From the NCBI RefSeq assembly GCF_900105925.1, contig NZ_LT629791.1, forward strand, positions 6,976,001 through 7,040,000: DNA of 64,000 nucleotides, in the 5' to 3' direction. Below are positions 26,427 to 38,642 of this stretch, piece after piece. Position numbers and translations under genes: made by a program. Position 1 is the first letter of the stretch. Each line of letters opens with the position of its first letter. The stretch comes from Jiangella alkaliphila. GTDB taxonomy: Bacteria > Actinomycetota > Actinomycetes > Jiangellales > Jiangellaceae. The notes beneath the pieces were generated by a model, which worked only from the letters and a program-made list of their open reading frames with translations, did not search any database and was not told the origin of the DNA.

Positions 26427-27353
26427 TCAGGCGTGGCCGGCGTGCTCGTGTTCGGAGTGGCCCTCCGGCTCGATCTGGAACGTGCTGTGCTCGATGTCGA
26501 AGTGACCGGCCAGGCAGGCGTGCAGGCCGTCGAGGACGGAGTCGGCGCCGCAGCCGGGCTCGGCAGCCTCCGCGATGACGACGTGCGCGGACAGCACGGG
26601 CACGCCGCTGGTGATCGTCCATGCGTGCAGGTCGTGCACGTCGACGACGCCGGGAATCTCGAGGATGTGGCGGCGGACGTCCTCGAGGTCGACGCCCTTG
26701 GGGGTGGCCTCGAGGAGGACGTGGAGCACGTCGCGCAGCAGCAGCCATGCACGCGGCAGGATCAGCACGCCGATGAGCATCGACGCCACCGCGTCGGCGC
26801 GGACCCAGCCGGTCGTCATGATCACCACGGCCGCCACGACGACGGCGAGCGAGCCCAGCGTGTCGCCGACCACCTCGAGGTAAGCGCCGCGCACGTTCAG
26901 GCTCGCGCGCTGGCCGGACCGCAGGAGCAGCAGCGCGCCGGCGTTCGCGAGCAGGCCGACGACGGCGACGGCCAGCATGATGCCGGTCTCGATCTCGCCG
27001 GGGTCGCCGAGCCGCCGGACGCCTCCGACGATCGCGAGCACGCCGATCACGCCGACGACGACGCCGTTGGTCAGCGCCGCCAGGATCTCCGCCCGCTGCC
27101 AGCCGAACGTCCGCGCCGTGTTCGCCGGCTTGGTCGCGATGGCGGTGGCCAGCAGCGCCAGCGCGACGCCCAGCCCGTCGGCCAGCATGTGCCCGGCGTC
27201 GGCCAGCAGCGCCAGCGACCCGGACCACAGCGCGCCGGCGACCTCGACCGCCAGCACCACGCCGATGATGACCAGCACCCATTGCATGCGCCGCCGGTAC
27301 GCGTACGACGCGGTGGCGCCCTGCGGCAGTCCGTGCCCGTGCCCGGCACCCAT
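26427..27353 (-). CDS. CDF-family metal cation exporter
   Basis: A 308-residue inner-membrane antiporter of the CzcD/ZitB type. It has six transmembrane helices between about residues 22 and 215. The metal-site motifs are LADAGHMLAD in helix 2 and EVVGDTLGS in helix 5. A cytoplasmic C-terminal domain (about 220-290) has a metal-binding-type His/Asp pattern (VHDLHAWTI, HVVIAEA), and the tail is His-rich. An ArsR-type sensor gene lies immediately upstream and shares one base with the start codon, so zinc- or cobalt-induced efflux is the likely role. Confidence 0.93.
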   Translation of the reverse strand: MGAGHGHGLPQGATASYAYRRRMQWVLVIIGVVLAVEVAGALWSGSLALLADAGHMLADGLGVALALLATAIATKPANTARTFGWQRAEILAALTNGVVVGVIGVLAIVGGVRRLGDPGEIETGIMLAVAVVGLLANAGALLLLRSGQRASLNVRGAYLEVVGDTLGSLAVVVAAVVIMTTGWVRADAVASMLIGVLILPRAWLLLRDVLHVLLEATPKGVDLEDVRRHILEIPGVVDVHDLHAWTITSGVPVLSAHVVIAEAAEPGCGADSVLDGLHACLAGHFDIEHSTFQIEPEGHSEHEHAGHA

Positions 27354-27763
27354 CAGTGCACCTGCCCCGGTCTGGTCGCGGGCGCGTCGGCGTCGGGCCG
27401 GGCCCGGTGCCCGTCGGCGTGCGGGCCGTGCCCCGTGCCGCCGGCCACGCCGTCCGGCCGCAAGCGCGACGGCGACCCGGCCGCCGCGAGGACGTCCTCA
27501 GCGGCGGCCAGCATCGCCCACAGCTCGGGCCGGACCAGTGCGTAGAACGTCGACCGGCCGTGCGGGTGCGGCTCGACCAGCCCGGCGGTGCGCAGGCTGG
27601 CCAGGTGACCCGAGACCGTCGACTGGGCCAGGCCGAGCTCGGCGGTGAGGTCCACCACCCGCCGCTCGCCGTGGCCGAGCAACCGCACGATCTCCAGCCG
27701 CGCGGGGTCGGCGAGGCTGTGGAACAGCCGCACCGCCGCCGCGTCGACTGACGTCTTATTCAT
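27353..27763 (-). CDS. ArsR/SmtB-family metal-responsive repressor
   Basis: A 136-residue winged-helix repressor. The fold runs from about residue 8 to 90, with recognition helix LAQSTVSGHLASLRTAGLV and wing PHGRSTFYAL. The C-terminal tail is His/Asp-rich (HGPHADGHRARPDADAP) and could bind metal. It starts best at the ATG at 27763; an in-frame start eight codons upstream would run through the palindromic operator. It heads the operon with the CDF exporter and probably represses both until Zn(II) or a similar ion binds. Confidence 0.9.
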   Translation of the reverse strand: MNKTSVDAAAVRLFHSLADPARLEIVRLLGHGERRVVDLTAELGLAQSTVSGHLASLRTAGLVEPHPHGRSTFYALVRPELWAMLAAAEDVLAAAGSPSRLRPDGVAGGTGHGPHADGHRARPDADAPATRPGQVH

Positions 27764-27782
27764 CGTCACACGACGATGATAA
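27756..27782 (-). promoter_or_regulatory. ArsR-type operator over the repressor start codon
   Basis: Read on the plus strand, TTATTCATCGTC and GACGATGATAA are inverted around a 4-nt centre, one base offset aside. The size and AT-rich ends fit the 12-2-12 type sites of SmtB/CzrA repressors. The palindrome covers the ATG of the repressor gene, so binding would block its own expression. Confidence 0.65.
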
Positions 27783-27803
27783 CGCAAACCGCCGATGAAC
27801 CGC

Positions 27804-29225
27804 TCAGGGAACAGCCGGCTTGCCCGCCGTCCACACCCAGACGTCGAAGAACTCCTCCAGGTCCTGGCCGGACAGCTCCTCGGCCAGCGCCTGGAAGTCG
27901 TCCGTCGTCGCCGCCGAGTCCTTGTACCGAGCCGGCCACTCCCGCGAGAGCGCGCCGAACGCGTCCTCGCCGATCTCCAGCCGCAGCGCGTACAGCGTCG
28001 CCGCGCCCCGGTCGTAGACGGCGCCGGCGAACAGCCCGAGCGGACCCGGATCGGCGATCACCGTCTGCCAGAACGAGCTGGTCGCGGGTATCGCCATGAC
28101 GTCGGCGAAGTTCTCCGCCGCGGTGGTGCGGCCGTCGTGCTCGGACCACAGCCACTCGGCGTAGCTCGCCCAGCCCTCGTTCAGCCAGATGTCCTGCCAG
28201 CGAGCGGGACTCACGGAGTTGCCGAGCCACTGGTGCGCCAGCTCGTGCGCGACGGTGCCCTCCGACGCGTTCCGGGAGTAGATCGGCCGGGTCTGCGTCT
28301 CCAGCGCGTAGCCGACGCTGTCGTCGTCGACGATGGCGCCGTACGACGAGAACGGGTACGGCCCGAACTCGGTCTCGAAGAGCGCGATCATCTCGGCGGT
28401 CTGCGCGAGGCCGGCCGACGCCGCCGGCGCGAGGTCGCGGTCGATCGCGTCGATCAGCGGCAGCCCGCCCGGGGTCGTCGTCTGGCGCAGCTCGTAGTTG
28501 CCGACCGACGCCGTCACCAGGTAGCTGGCCATCGGCTCGCGCGACGCCCACTCCCACGTCGTCCAGCCGCCCGCCGTCGCGGACCCGACGAGGTCGCCGT
28601 TGCCGACCGCGACCAGCCCCGCCGGCACGGCGACGGCGACCTCGTAGGTGGCCTTGTCCGTCGGGTGGTCGCTGACCGGGAACCACGTCATCGAGCCGTC
28701 CGGCTCGCTCGCCACCATGGCGCCGTCGCGGGTCGTCACCCAGCCGTAGAGCGCTCCCTCGATGTCGACCGGCCGCCCGGTCGCGCCCCCGTACGTCACG
28801 ACGACGTCCACGGCCTTGCCGCGCGGCAGGATCGTCTTCGGGGTGACGATCAGCTCGTCGCCCTCGCGGGTGAACTCCGCCGGCCGGTTCTTGACGATGA
28901 CCGACTCGACGTCGAGGCCGCGCAGGTCCAGGTTGAAGCTGGTCAGATGCCGCGTCGGCACGATCGTGACGGTCGCGACGGCGTCAAGCCGCCCGGTCAG
29001 CGGTGCGGGCGCCGGCGCCGGCGGCTGGTAGCGCACGTCGAGGTCGTAGTGCACGGCGTCATAGCCGCTGTTCCCGGCGAACGGGAAGTAGGCGTCGCCG
29101 GCGCCCGACCCACCCGGCGCCGGCCTGGACGACTGCCCCTGCGCCGCTCCCGCTGGGACGACGGCGGCTGCCAGCAGCCCTACGGCGATCGCCGCGACGA
29201 CGCCGGACCTGACACGAGATCTCAT
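27804..29225 (-). CDS. Secreted M1-family metallopeptidase
   Basis: A 473-residue zinc aminopeptidase-like enzyme of family M1. A signal peptide (GVVAAIAVGLLAAAVVPAGAA) directs export. An N-terminal beta-sandwich precedes the catalytic domain, where VAHELAHQWLGNS (about residue 327) supplies the HExxH zinc site and LNEGWASYAEW the third ligand. The exopeptidase GxMEN motif is replaced by SYGAIVDDDSV, so substrate recognition may differ from typical aminopeptidases. The protein is shorter than full M1 enzymes, lacking the C-terminal HEAT-like domain. The ATG at 29225 follows GGGGGAG. Confidence 0.9.
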   Translation of the reverse strand: MRSRVRSGVVAAIAVGLLAAAVVPAGAAQGQSSRPAPGGSGAGDAYFPFAGNSGYDAVHYDLDVRYQPPAPAPAPLTGRLDAVATVTIVPTRHLTSFNLDLRGLDVESVIVKNRPAEFTREGDELIVTPKTILPRGKAVDVVVTYGGATGRPVDIEGALYGWVTTRDGAMVASEPDGSMTWFPVSDHPTDKATYEVAVAVPAGLVAVGNGDLVGSATAGGWTTWEWASREPMASYLVTASVGNYELRQTTTPGGLPLIDAIDRDLAPAASAGLAQTAEMIALFETEFGPYPFSSYGAIVDDDSVGYALETQTRPIYSRNASEGTVAHELAHQWLGNSVSPARWQDIWLNEGWASYAEWLWSEHDGRTTAAENFADVMAIPATSSFWQTVIADPGPLGLFAGAVYDRGAATLYALRLEIGEDAFGALSREWPARYKDSAATTDDFQALAEELSGQDLEEFFDVWVWTAGKPAVP

Positions 29226-29325
29226 CGAAGACGCTCCCCCTGGCTGGACGACGTGTGATCACCGCAGCCTGCCGGACATCGGGGCAAAAGGGAACGCCCC
29301 CGCCGAGGACATAGGGTGGGGGTTC

Positions 29326-31542
29326 GTGAGTGTGCGCGCGCGTGTCGCGGGGTTCCTCGGTGTCCGGCCGCTCGTTCCTGACGGCGCAGCGCGGCGGACG
29401 GTGGCGCGCGCGGCGAAGGGCGTGCCGGCGTTGGCGTCCGTCCCCGACGACGAGCTGCCCGAGCGACTGCGCGCCGACGGCGACCCCGCGGCAGGCCTCG
29501 CCCTCGTGCGCGAGATCGGGCGGCGGGCGATCGGCGAGCGCGCCCACGACAACCAGCTGCTCGCCGTCCTGGGCCTGCTCGACGGCCGGATCGTGCAGCT
29601 CGACACCGGTGAGGGCAAGACGCTGGTCGGCGCGCTCGCCGCCGTGCTGTCCAGCGCCCGCGGGCTGCACGTCACCGTCCTGGCCGCCAACGACTACCTG
29701 GCCCGCCGCGACGCCACCTGGATGCGGCCGCTGTACGACGCGGCCGGGGTGGACGTGGCCTGGGTCGACGCCGCGTCCGGCGCCGAGGACCGGCGGGCCG
29801 CCTATGCCGCCGACGTCACCTATGTCGCGGCGAGCGAGTTGGGCTTCGACACGCTGCGCGACCGCCTGGTCCACGACGAGGCCGAGCGGGTCCGCGACCG
29901 GCGCGAGGTCGTCATCGTCGACGAGGCCGACTCGGTGCTCATCGACCAGGCCCGGCTGCCGCTCGTCCTCGCCGGCGCCGTCGACGACGCCGAGCCCGAC
30001 ACCACGATGGCGGCGCTGGTCGCCTCGATGAAGCCGGGCACCCACTACGCGGTGAGCGCCGACGGCTACGGCGTCACCTTCACCCCGGCGGGCGAGGAGC
30101 TGATCGAGCGGACCTTCGGCGTCGACCTGTACTCCGAGTCCGACGGCGGCGGCACCCTCACGCGGGCCAACCTGGCCGTCCACGCCGAAGCGCTGCTGAC
30201 CCGCGACGTCGACTACCTGGTCCGCGACGGCGCCGTCCAGCTCGTCGACGCCGCCAAGGGCCGGGTCGCCAGTCTGCAGCGGTGGCCCGACGGGCTGCAG
30301 GCGGCCGTCGAGGCGAAGGAGGGGCTGACGCCCAGCCAGGCCGGCGAGGTCCTCGACTCCATCACGGCGCCGGAGCTGGTGCAGGAGTTCGGCCTGCTCT
30401 GCGGCATGACCGGCACGGCGGCGACGGCGGTCGAGCAGTTCGACCGGATGTACCGCCGCCGGGTCGAGGTGATCCCGCCGAACGTCCCGTGCGTCCGTAC
30501 CGACGAGCCGCTCGCCCTCTACGCCACGCGTGCGGACAAGCTGCGGGCGATCGTCGAGCGCATCGCGGCCGCGCACGCGGCCGGGCGGCCGGTCCTCGCC
30601 GGCACGCCCAGCGTCGCCGATAGCGAGGAGCTGGCCGCCCTCCTCACCGCGGCCGACGTCGCGTGCGTCGTGCTGAACGCGAAGAACGACGAGGCCGAGG
30701 CGCCGATCATCGCCGAGGCCGGGCGCCGCGGAGCGGTCACCGTCTCGACCCAGCTGGCCGGCCGCGGCGTCGACATCAGGCTGGGCGGCACCGACGGGGC
30801 CGCGCGGGCCGACGTCGCCGAGCTGGGCGGGCTGCTGGTCATCGGGACCGAGCCCCATGCGGCGGCGCGGCTGGACGACCAGCTGCGCGGGCGGGCCGGA
30901 CGCCAGGGCGACCCCGGCGGCTCGGCGTTCTTCGCCAGCCTCGAGGACGACCTGATCGCGCGGCACGCCCGCATCCGCCCCTCCGCCGACGCCGACGGCC
31001 GCGTCGCCACCGCCGGCGGCCGCGCGCAGGCCGAGCACGCGCAGCGGGTGGCCGAGGGCACGGCGCTGCGGATCTACGCCAACACCCAGGAGTACGCCGT
31101 CGTGCCGCGCCGCCAGCGCGAACACGTCCTGGCCCGCCGCGAGGAACTGCTCGCCGAGCCCGAGCCCGAACGCGGCGTGCGGCTGTACTTCCTCGACCGC
31201 GCGTGGGCGGACCACCTGGCCCATCTGGCGCAGGTGCGCGACGCCACGCCGCTGCGCTCGCTGTCCGGCAAGGCGCCGGTCGTGGAGTTCAACGCCGAGG
31301 CCGTCCAGGCGTTCGAAGGGTTGCTCTCCGGCGCCGACGACGACGCCGACGAGTTCCTGGCCGCCCACCCCGGCCTCACCGACGCCGCCGAGCTCGGCCT
31401 CGGCCGTCCGTCCGCGACCTGGACCTACGTCGTCCGCGACGACCCCTTCGGCGCGCCGCTCGAACGCTTCCTCCGCGGCATCACCCAGCGCATGCTCGGC
31501 CGCCCCGACCCCGACGAGCGCCCGGCTGTCGGTCCCGGCTGA
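29326..31542 (+). CDS. secA2: Accessory Sec translocase ATPase, SecA2-like
   Basis: A 738-residue SecA homologue. It has the DTGEGKT Walker A near residues 92-99, the DEAD-box VIVDEADSVLID near 195-206, the preprotein cross-linking domain, TGTAATAVEQF, and the second motor domain with TQLAGRGVDI and QLRGRAGRQGDPG. The canonical SecA is about 900 residues and ends in a zinc-binding tail. Both the tail and part of the wing/scaffold are missing here, as in accessory SecA2 proteins of actinobacteria. No SecY2 or substrate gene is adjacent. GTG 29326 follows a G-rich site. The symbol reflects class, not proven orthology. Confidence 0.85.
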   Translation: MSVRARVAGFLGVRPLVPDGAARRTVARAAKGVPALASVPDDELPERLRADGDPAAGLALVREIGRRAIGERAHDNQLLAVLGLLDGRIVQLDTGEGKTLVGALAAVLSSARGLHVTVLAANDYLARRDATWMRPLYDAAGVDVAWVDAASGAEDRRAAYAADVTYVAASELGFDTLRDRLVHDEAERVRDRREVVIVDEADSVLIDQARLPLVLAGAVDDAEPDTTMAALVASMKPGTHYAVSADGYGVTFTPAGEELIERTFGVDLYSESDGGGTLTRANLAVHAEALLTRDVDYLVRDGAVQLVDAAKGRVASLQRWPDGLQAAVEAKEGLTPSQAGEVLDSITAPELVQEFGLLCGMTGTAATAVEQFDRMYRRRVEVIPPNVPCVRTDEPLALYATRADKLRAIVERIAAAHAAGRPVLAGTPSVADSEELAALLTAADVACVVLNAKNDEAEAPIIAEAGRRGAVTVSTQLAGRGVDIRLGGTDGAARADVAELGGLLVIGTEPHAAARLDDQLRGRAGRQGDPGGSAFFASLEDDLIARHARIRPSADADGRVATAGGRAQAEHAQRVAEGTALRIYANTQEYAVVPRRQREHVLARREELLAEPEPERGVRLYFLDRAWADHLAHLAQVRDATPLRSLSGKAPVVEFNAEAVQAFEGLLSGADDDADEFLAAHPGLTDAAELGLGRPSATWTYVVRDDPFGAPLERFLRGITQRMLGRPDPDERPAVGPG

Positions 31543-31554
31543 CAGACTGAGTCG

Positions 31555-35385
<3,831 letters not shown>

Positions 35386-35534
35386 CGATCCCTCCCGGCT
35401 GGTCCGCCTGTCGGCACGGTACCCGTCCGGAAGCGGTCTGTACCTGTCGGCGTCGTCACACTGGACATCACACCTGGTCACATCGAACGTCGCGGCGCTG
35501 CCGACTTGCCCTGCCCCCCGGGTGTCGGGGTTGA

Positions 35535-36041
35535 ATGTCTCCGATGTCCAGTCGAGCTTCGGGCGGCGCGCTCGCCGCCTGCCTCATCATCGCCGCCATC
35601 GCCGGCTTCGGCGGTGGGGCCTACTTCGGCTCGCAAGCCGACGGCAGCACGCCGTCCGGGTCCGAGACGTCCGGCTCTGACGGCACCACCCCCGTCGGCG
35701 AGACGCCGGGCGACGGCGAGAGCCCGGCCGAGTCCGAGACCCCCGCCGGCGACGGCGCGCTCACGCTGACCGCCGGGCAGACCGAGGTCAGCTCCGGCGG
35801 CCAGATCGACCTCAGCGGCGCCATCGACCCGCCCGAAGAGGGCGTCCAGCTGCGGCTCGAACGCAGCGTCGACGGCGGCGAATGGGAGACGTTCCCGCTC
35901 AACAACCAGCCCGTCACCAACGCCGACGGCGCCTTCAGCACCTACGCCTCCACCGGCCAGGAGGGCACCAACACGTTCCGCCTCGTCCGTGAGGACGACG
36001 ACACGGTCGTGTCCAACGAAGTCCAGGTCACGGTCGGCTGA
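35535..36041 (+). CDS. Membrane-anchored Ig-like domain protein, short paralogue
   Basis: A 168-residue protein with one N-terminal membrane anchor (GGALAACLIIAAIAGFGGGAYFGS), a Ser/Thr/Gly/Glu-rich linker of about 50 residues and a C-terminal beta-sandwich-like domain (about residues 75-168; LTLTAGQTEVSSGGQIDLSG, FRLVREDDDTVVSNEV). The same anchor plus domain reappears as the C-terminal third of the next protein, so the two genes arose by duplication. It is probably an extracellular domain of a cell-surface protein. A second ATG at 35544 is possible. The function is unknown. Confidence 0.75.
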   Translation: MSPMSSRASGGALAACLIIAAIAGFGGGAYFGSQADGSTPSGSETSGSDGTTPVGETPGDGESPAESETPAGDGALTLTAGQTEVSSGGQIDLSGAIDPPEEGVQLRLERSVDGGEWETFPLNNQPVTNADGAFSTYASTGQEGTNTFRLVREDDDTVVSNEVQVTVG

Positions 36042-36078
36042 GGCGGAGCGTCGGTGACGGATGCTTCAATAGGCGACG

Positions 36079-37887
36079 ATGTCCCGACCAGCCTCAGGCG
36101 ATGCGCGTGCCGCCAAGCACGCCGCCGGCGGCCGCCGCCCGGCGGGCCGCGGTACCGGCGACGGCGCGGACGGGCGGTCCGACTCGGTGGACGACGGCGC
36201 CGGCGCCTCGGCTGACGACGACCTCGGCATCGCCTCCTGGCTGGAGTCTTCGACCGTCGCGCCCGACGAGACCGGGCCGCTGCTGTCCCCGCTGGGCGGC
36301 GGTTCGGCCGCTCCTGGCGACGACCTCGGCGGGCCGCTCTGGCCCGGCGCCGAGCCTGACCGGGATGCTGGGCGCGGTTCTGGATCCGGTTCCGGGTCCG
36401 GCCGCGCTTCCAAGCACAGCCGCCCGATTGCTCCGCCGCCCGATGCTGCGTCGCCGCCCGGCCGGCGGTCCCGCTCCGGTCCGGTCGAGACGGCCGCCGC
36501 AGAGGCCGGTGCGTCCCCGAGCGCCGCGCCACAGCCGGGGCGGCGGTCCCGTACCGGGCGCATCGACGTGCCCGAGTCCGGCGCACGGACGCCCGAGGCG
36601 GCGACCGAGGCCGCCCCGCAGCCCAGCCACCGGTCCGGCTCGAGCCGGACCACCGCCCCCGAGGCCGGCGAGTCGGCGGGCGCCGCGCCGCAGTCCGGCC
36701 GGCGGTCCCGCTCCGGTCCCGTCGAGACGGCCGCCCCCGAGGCCGGTGCGTCCCCGAGTGCCGCGCCACAGCCTGGCCGGCGGTCCCGCACCGGGCGCAT
36801 CGACGTCCCCGAGCCCGGCGGCACACGGACGCCCGATGCGGCGACCGAGGCCGCGCCTCAACACGGCCGCGGGTCCACGTCCGGCCGCCCCGACGCCGGG
36901 CAACGGCAGGGGCGACGGCCGACGTCGGGGCACGCCAGGATCGATGAGAACGACCCGCTCGGAGCCGGAGCCGGACCCGAACCGGATCAGCCCGCCGGCC
37001 CCACCGTCCGTGCGGCCGCCGCTGCGACCCCTGACCCCGACGCCCACACCGCGTTCTGGGCCGACTTCAACCCGGACGAGGCCGACGAAGCCGCGTCGAA
37101 CAAACCGTCGGCGCGGGGCGGATCGAGGTCCGCCGGCGGCCGTCGCGCCGGCAGCCGCCGGGCCGCGTCCGACCCCAGCCCCGCCACGGCCGCCGCGGCC
37201 GCGACCGCCAAAGCACCCGAGACCGCGGTCTACGAGCCCGGCCCCGGCTTCGCCGCCGCGTTCGGCCCTGGGGCACCCGAGGCCCGGCACGCGCCTTCGA
37301 CCTCCGCCGACGACGACATCGACGACCGCGAAGCGGACCGGAGCCCCGGGACGGACCGGACCGGCCGCACCGGACGCCCGACCACCCGCACCGCGCCTCG
37401 TCGCACCGGCGGCGGACCACCGCCGGGCCAGGCGACCGCCGGGGCGCTGGCGACCTGCCTCGTCGTCGCCGCGGTGATCGGGTTCGCCGCGGGCGGCTGG
37501 TTCGGCTCCCGCGCCGACGACGACGGCGAGCCGGGCGACGCGCGCAGCTCCGACCCCGGCACGTCGGCGCCGGGCGAACCGGTCCCCGAGGAGGGCCTGA
37601 CGCTCAGCGCCGACCCGGTCGAGGTCGCCCCGAACGACCTGATCGCGCTGGCCGGCTCGCTCGCGCCGGTCGAGGGTGGCATCGAGGTGTCACTGCAGCA
37701 CAAGGTCGGCGACGGCGAGTGGCAGGACTACCCGGCCAGCCGGCCCATCACGCTGACCACCCGCGACGACGGCACGTTCAGCGGCTCCGTCGCCACCGAC
37801 GCGCCCGGCCCGAACCTGTTCCGCGTCGTCAACGTCGACGACGCGGAGATGGTCTCGAACGAGATCGAGGTCATCGTCGAGGGCTAG
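36079..37887 (+). CDS. Membrane-anchored Ig-like domain protein with long Pro/Ala/Arg-rich cytoplasmic region
   Basis: A 602-residue protein. Residues 1 to about 450 are low-complexity, rich in Ala, Pro, Gly, Ser and Arg, and contain two near-identical 39-residue repeats beginning RRSRSGPVETAA and ending TGRIDVPE. A single transmembrane helix (ALATCLVVAAVIGFAAGGWFGS, about 455-476) separates this from an extracellular beta-domain (about 505-602; LTLSADPVEVAPNDLIALAG, NLFRVVNVDDAEMVSNEI). The latter is homologous to the protein encoded just upstream. A charged, disordered cytoplasmic tail could bind DNA or wall-assembly proteins, but this is speculation. The TAG stop lies in a MITE-type end sequence. 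Confidence 0.78.
   Translation: MSRPASGDARAAKHAAGGRRPAGRGTGDGADGRSDSVDDGAGASADDDLGIASWLESSTVAPDETGPLLSPLGGGSAAPGDDLGGPLWPGAEPDRDAGRGSGSGSGSGRASKHSRPIAPPPDAASPPGRRSRSGPVETAAAEAGASPSAAPQPGRRSRTGRIDVPESGARTPEAATEAAPQPSHRSGSSRTTAPEAGESAGAAPQSGRRSRSGPVETAAPEAGASPSAAPQPGRRSRTGRIDVPEPGGTRTPDAATEAAPQHGRGSTSGRPDAGQRQGRRPTSGHARIDENDPLGAGAGPEPDQPAGPTVRAAAAATPDPDAHTAFWADFNPDEADEAASNKPSARGGSRSAGGRRAGSRRAASDPSPATAAAAATAKAPETAVYEPGPGFAAAFGPGAPEARHAPSTSADDDIDDREADRSPGTDRTGRTGRPTTRTAPRRTGGGPPPGQATAGALATCLVVAAVIGFAAGGWFGSRADDDGEPGDARSSDPGTSAPGEPVPEEGLTLSADPVEVAPNDLIALAGSLAPVEGGIEVSLQHKVGDGEWQDYPASRPITLTTRDDGTFSGSVATDAPGPNLFRVVNVDDAEMVSNEIEVIVEG
36461..36815 (+). repeat. Duplicated ~118-bp segment inside the coding region
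   Basis: The segments about 36461-36578 and 36698-36815 are nearly identical and 237 bp apart, in frame. They encode the two copies of the RRSRSGPVETAA...RRSRTGRIDVPE unit. A third partial unit with the RSG pattern lies between them. The spacing, a multiple of three, fits expansion by recombination or slippage within the gene. Confidence 0.85.
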
Positions 37888-37904
37888 GGTGTGTCTCCCG
37901 GGTC
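37886..37904. repeat. Solo copy of the MITE end sequence
   Basis: AGGGTGTGTCTCCCGGGTC here is identical to the 19-bp terminal repeat of the element at 11703-11867, with no partner repeat nearby. It forms the whole spacer between convergent genes: the TAG of the upstream gene overlaps its left end and the stop of the IclR gene its right end. It may be a remnant of an element or a sequence the element captured. Confidence 0.7.
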
Positions 37905-38544
37905 AGCCGAGCCGAGCCCGCAGCTGGGCAGCCGCCGCGACGACCCGCGGCCCGACGGTGGCGTCCGGCAGCGCCCCGAGCGCGATGACGCCGACGCTGG
38001 CCTCGACGCCGGGCACGCCGAGCACGGGCGCGGCGATGCCGCTGGCGCCGGTCTGCAGCTCGCCGGTCGTGCTGACGAAGTCGCGCGAACCCTCCCGCCC
38101 GGCGAGGACGGCCCGGCCGGCGGCGCCGCGTTCCAGCGGGTGACGCGAGCCGACGCGATAGGCGACGTGGTAGTCGGTGCGGGTCGGCTCGACCACGGCG
38201 ACGGCCAGCGCCTCGGCGCCGTCGGCGATGGTCAGGTGGGCCGTCGCGCCGACGTCCTCGGCCAGCGCCCGCAGCACCGGCTGCGCCACCTGACGCAGCG
38301 ACGGCTGCACGCTGCCGGCCAGCGTCAATACCCCGAACCCGACGCTGAACCGGCCGCCGGCGACCCGGCGCACCAGGCCGTGCTGCTCCAGCGTCGCGAG
38401 CAGCCGGTAGACGATGGTGCGGTTGACGCCCAGGACGCTCGACGCCTCGGCGACGGTGAGCCCCTCGCTCGATCCGGACAGGACCTCGAGCAGACGAAGG
38501 CCGCGATCGAGCGTCTGCGAGATCTCCACCACGGCGACAACCAT
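37903..38544 (-). CDS. IclR-family transcriptional regulator
   Basis: A 213-residue regulator, a little shorter than the usual 240-260. The N-terminal winged helix (about residues 8-65; TLDRGLRLLEVL, LTVAEASSVLGVNRTIVYRLLATLEQHGLV) is followed by the IclR effector domain (about 80-205; AHLTIADGAEALAVAV, HPLERGAAGRAVLAG). Divergent placement next to dhaKLM suggests it controls the dihydroxyacetone kinase operon, possibly through the inverted repeat at 38593-38620. Confidence 0.9.
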   Translation of the reverse strand: MVVAVVEISQTLDRGLRLLEVLSGSSEGLTVAEASSVLGVNRTIVYRLLATLEQHGLVRRVAGGRFSVGFGVLTLAGSVQPSLRQVAQPVLRALAEDVGATAHLTIADGAEALAVAVVEPTRTDYHVAYRVGSRHPLERGAAGRAVLAGREGSRDFVSTTGELQTGASGIAAPVLGVPGVEASVGVIALGALPDATVGPRVVAAAAQLRARLG

Positions 38545-38592
38545 AGAGGTTCCCCGGAGCCAGGTCCGGGGGGCGGTTTCGCGCGTACTGTG

Positions 38593-38620
38593 TCACGCAG
38601 ATGACAATCCCGCTGCGTGA
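38593..38620. promoter_or_regulatory. Inverted repeat before dhaK
   Basis: TCACGCAG (38593-38600) and CTGCGTGA (38613-38620) are perfect inverted octamers 12 bases apart, in the spacer between the IclR gene and dhaK. The position suits an IclR operator. The assignment rests on symmetry and position. Confidence 0.55.
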
Positions 38621-38642
38621 GCACGGAAAGGTCGGTCCGTCG

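Noticed and set aside
36461-36815. The 118-bp direct repeats as a mobile element
   Set aside because: They are in frame inside one low-complexity coding region and have no inverted ends; an internal protein repeat explains them.
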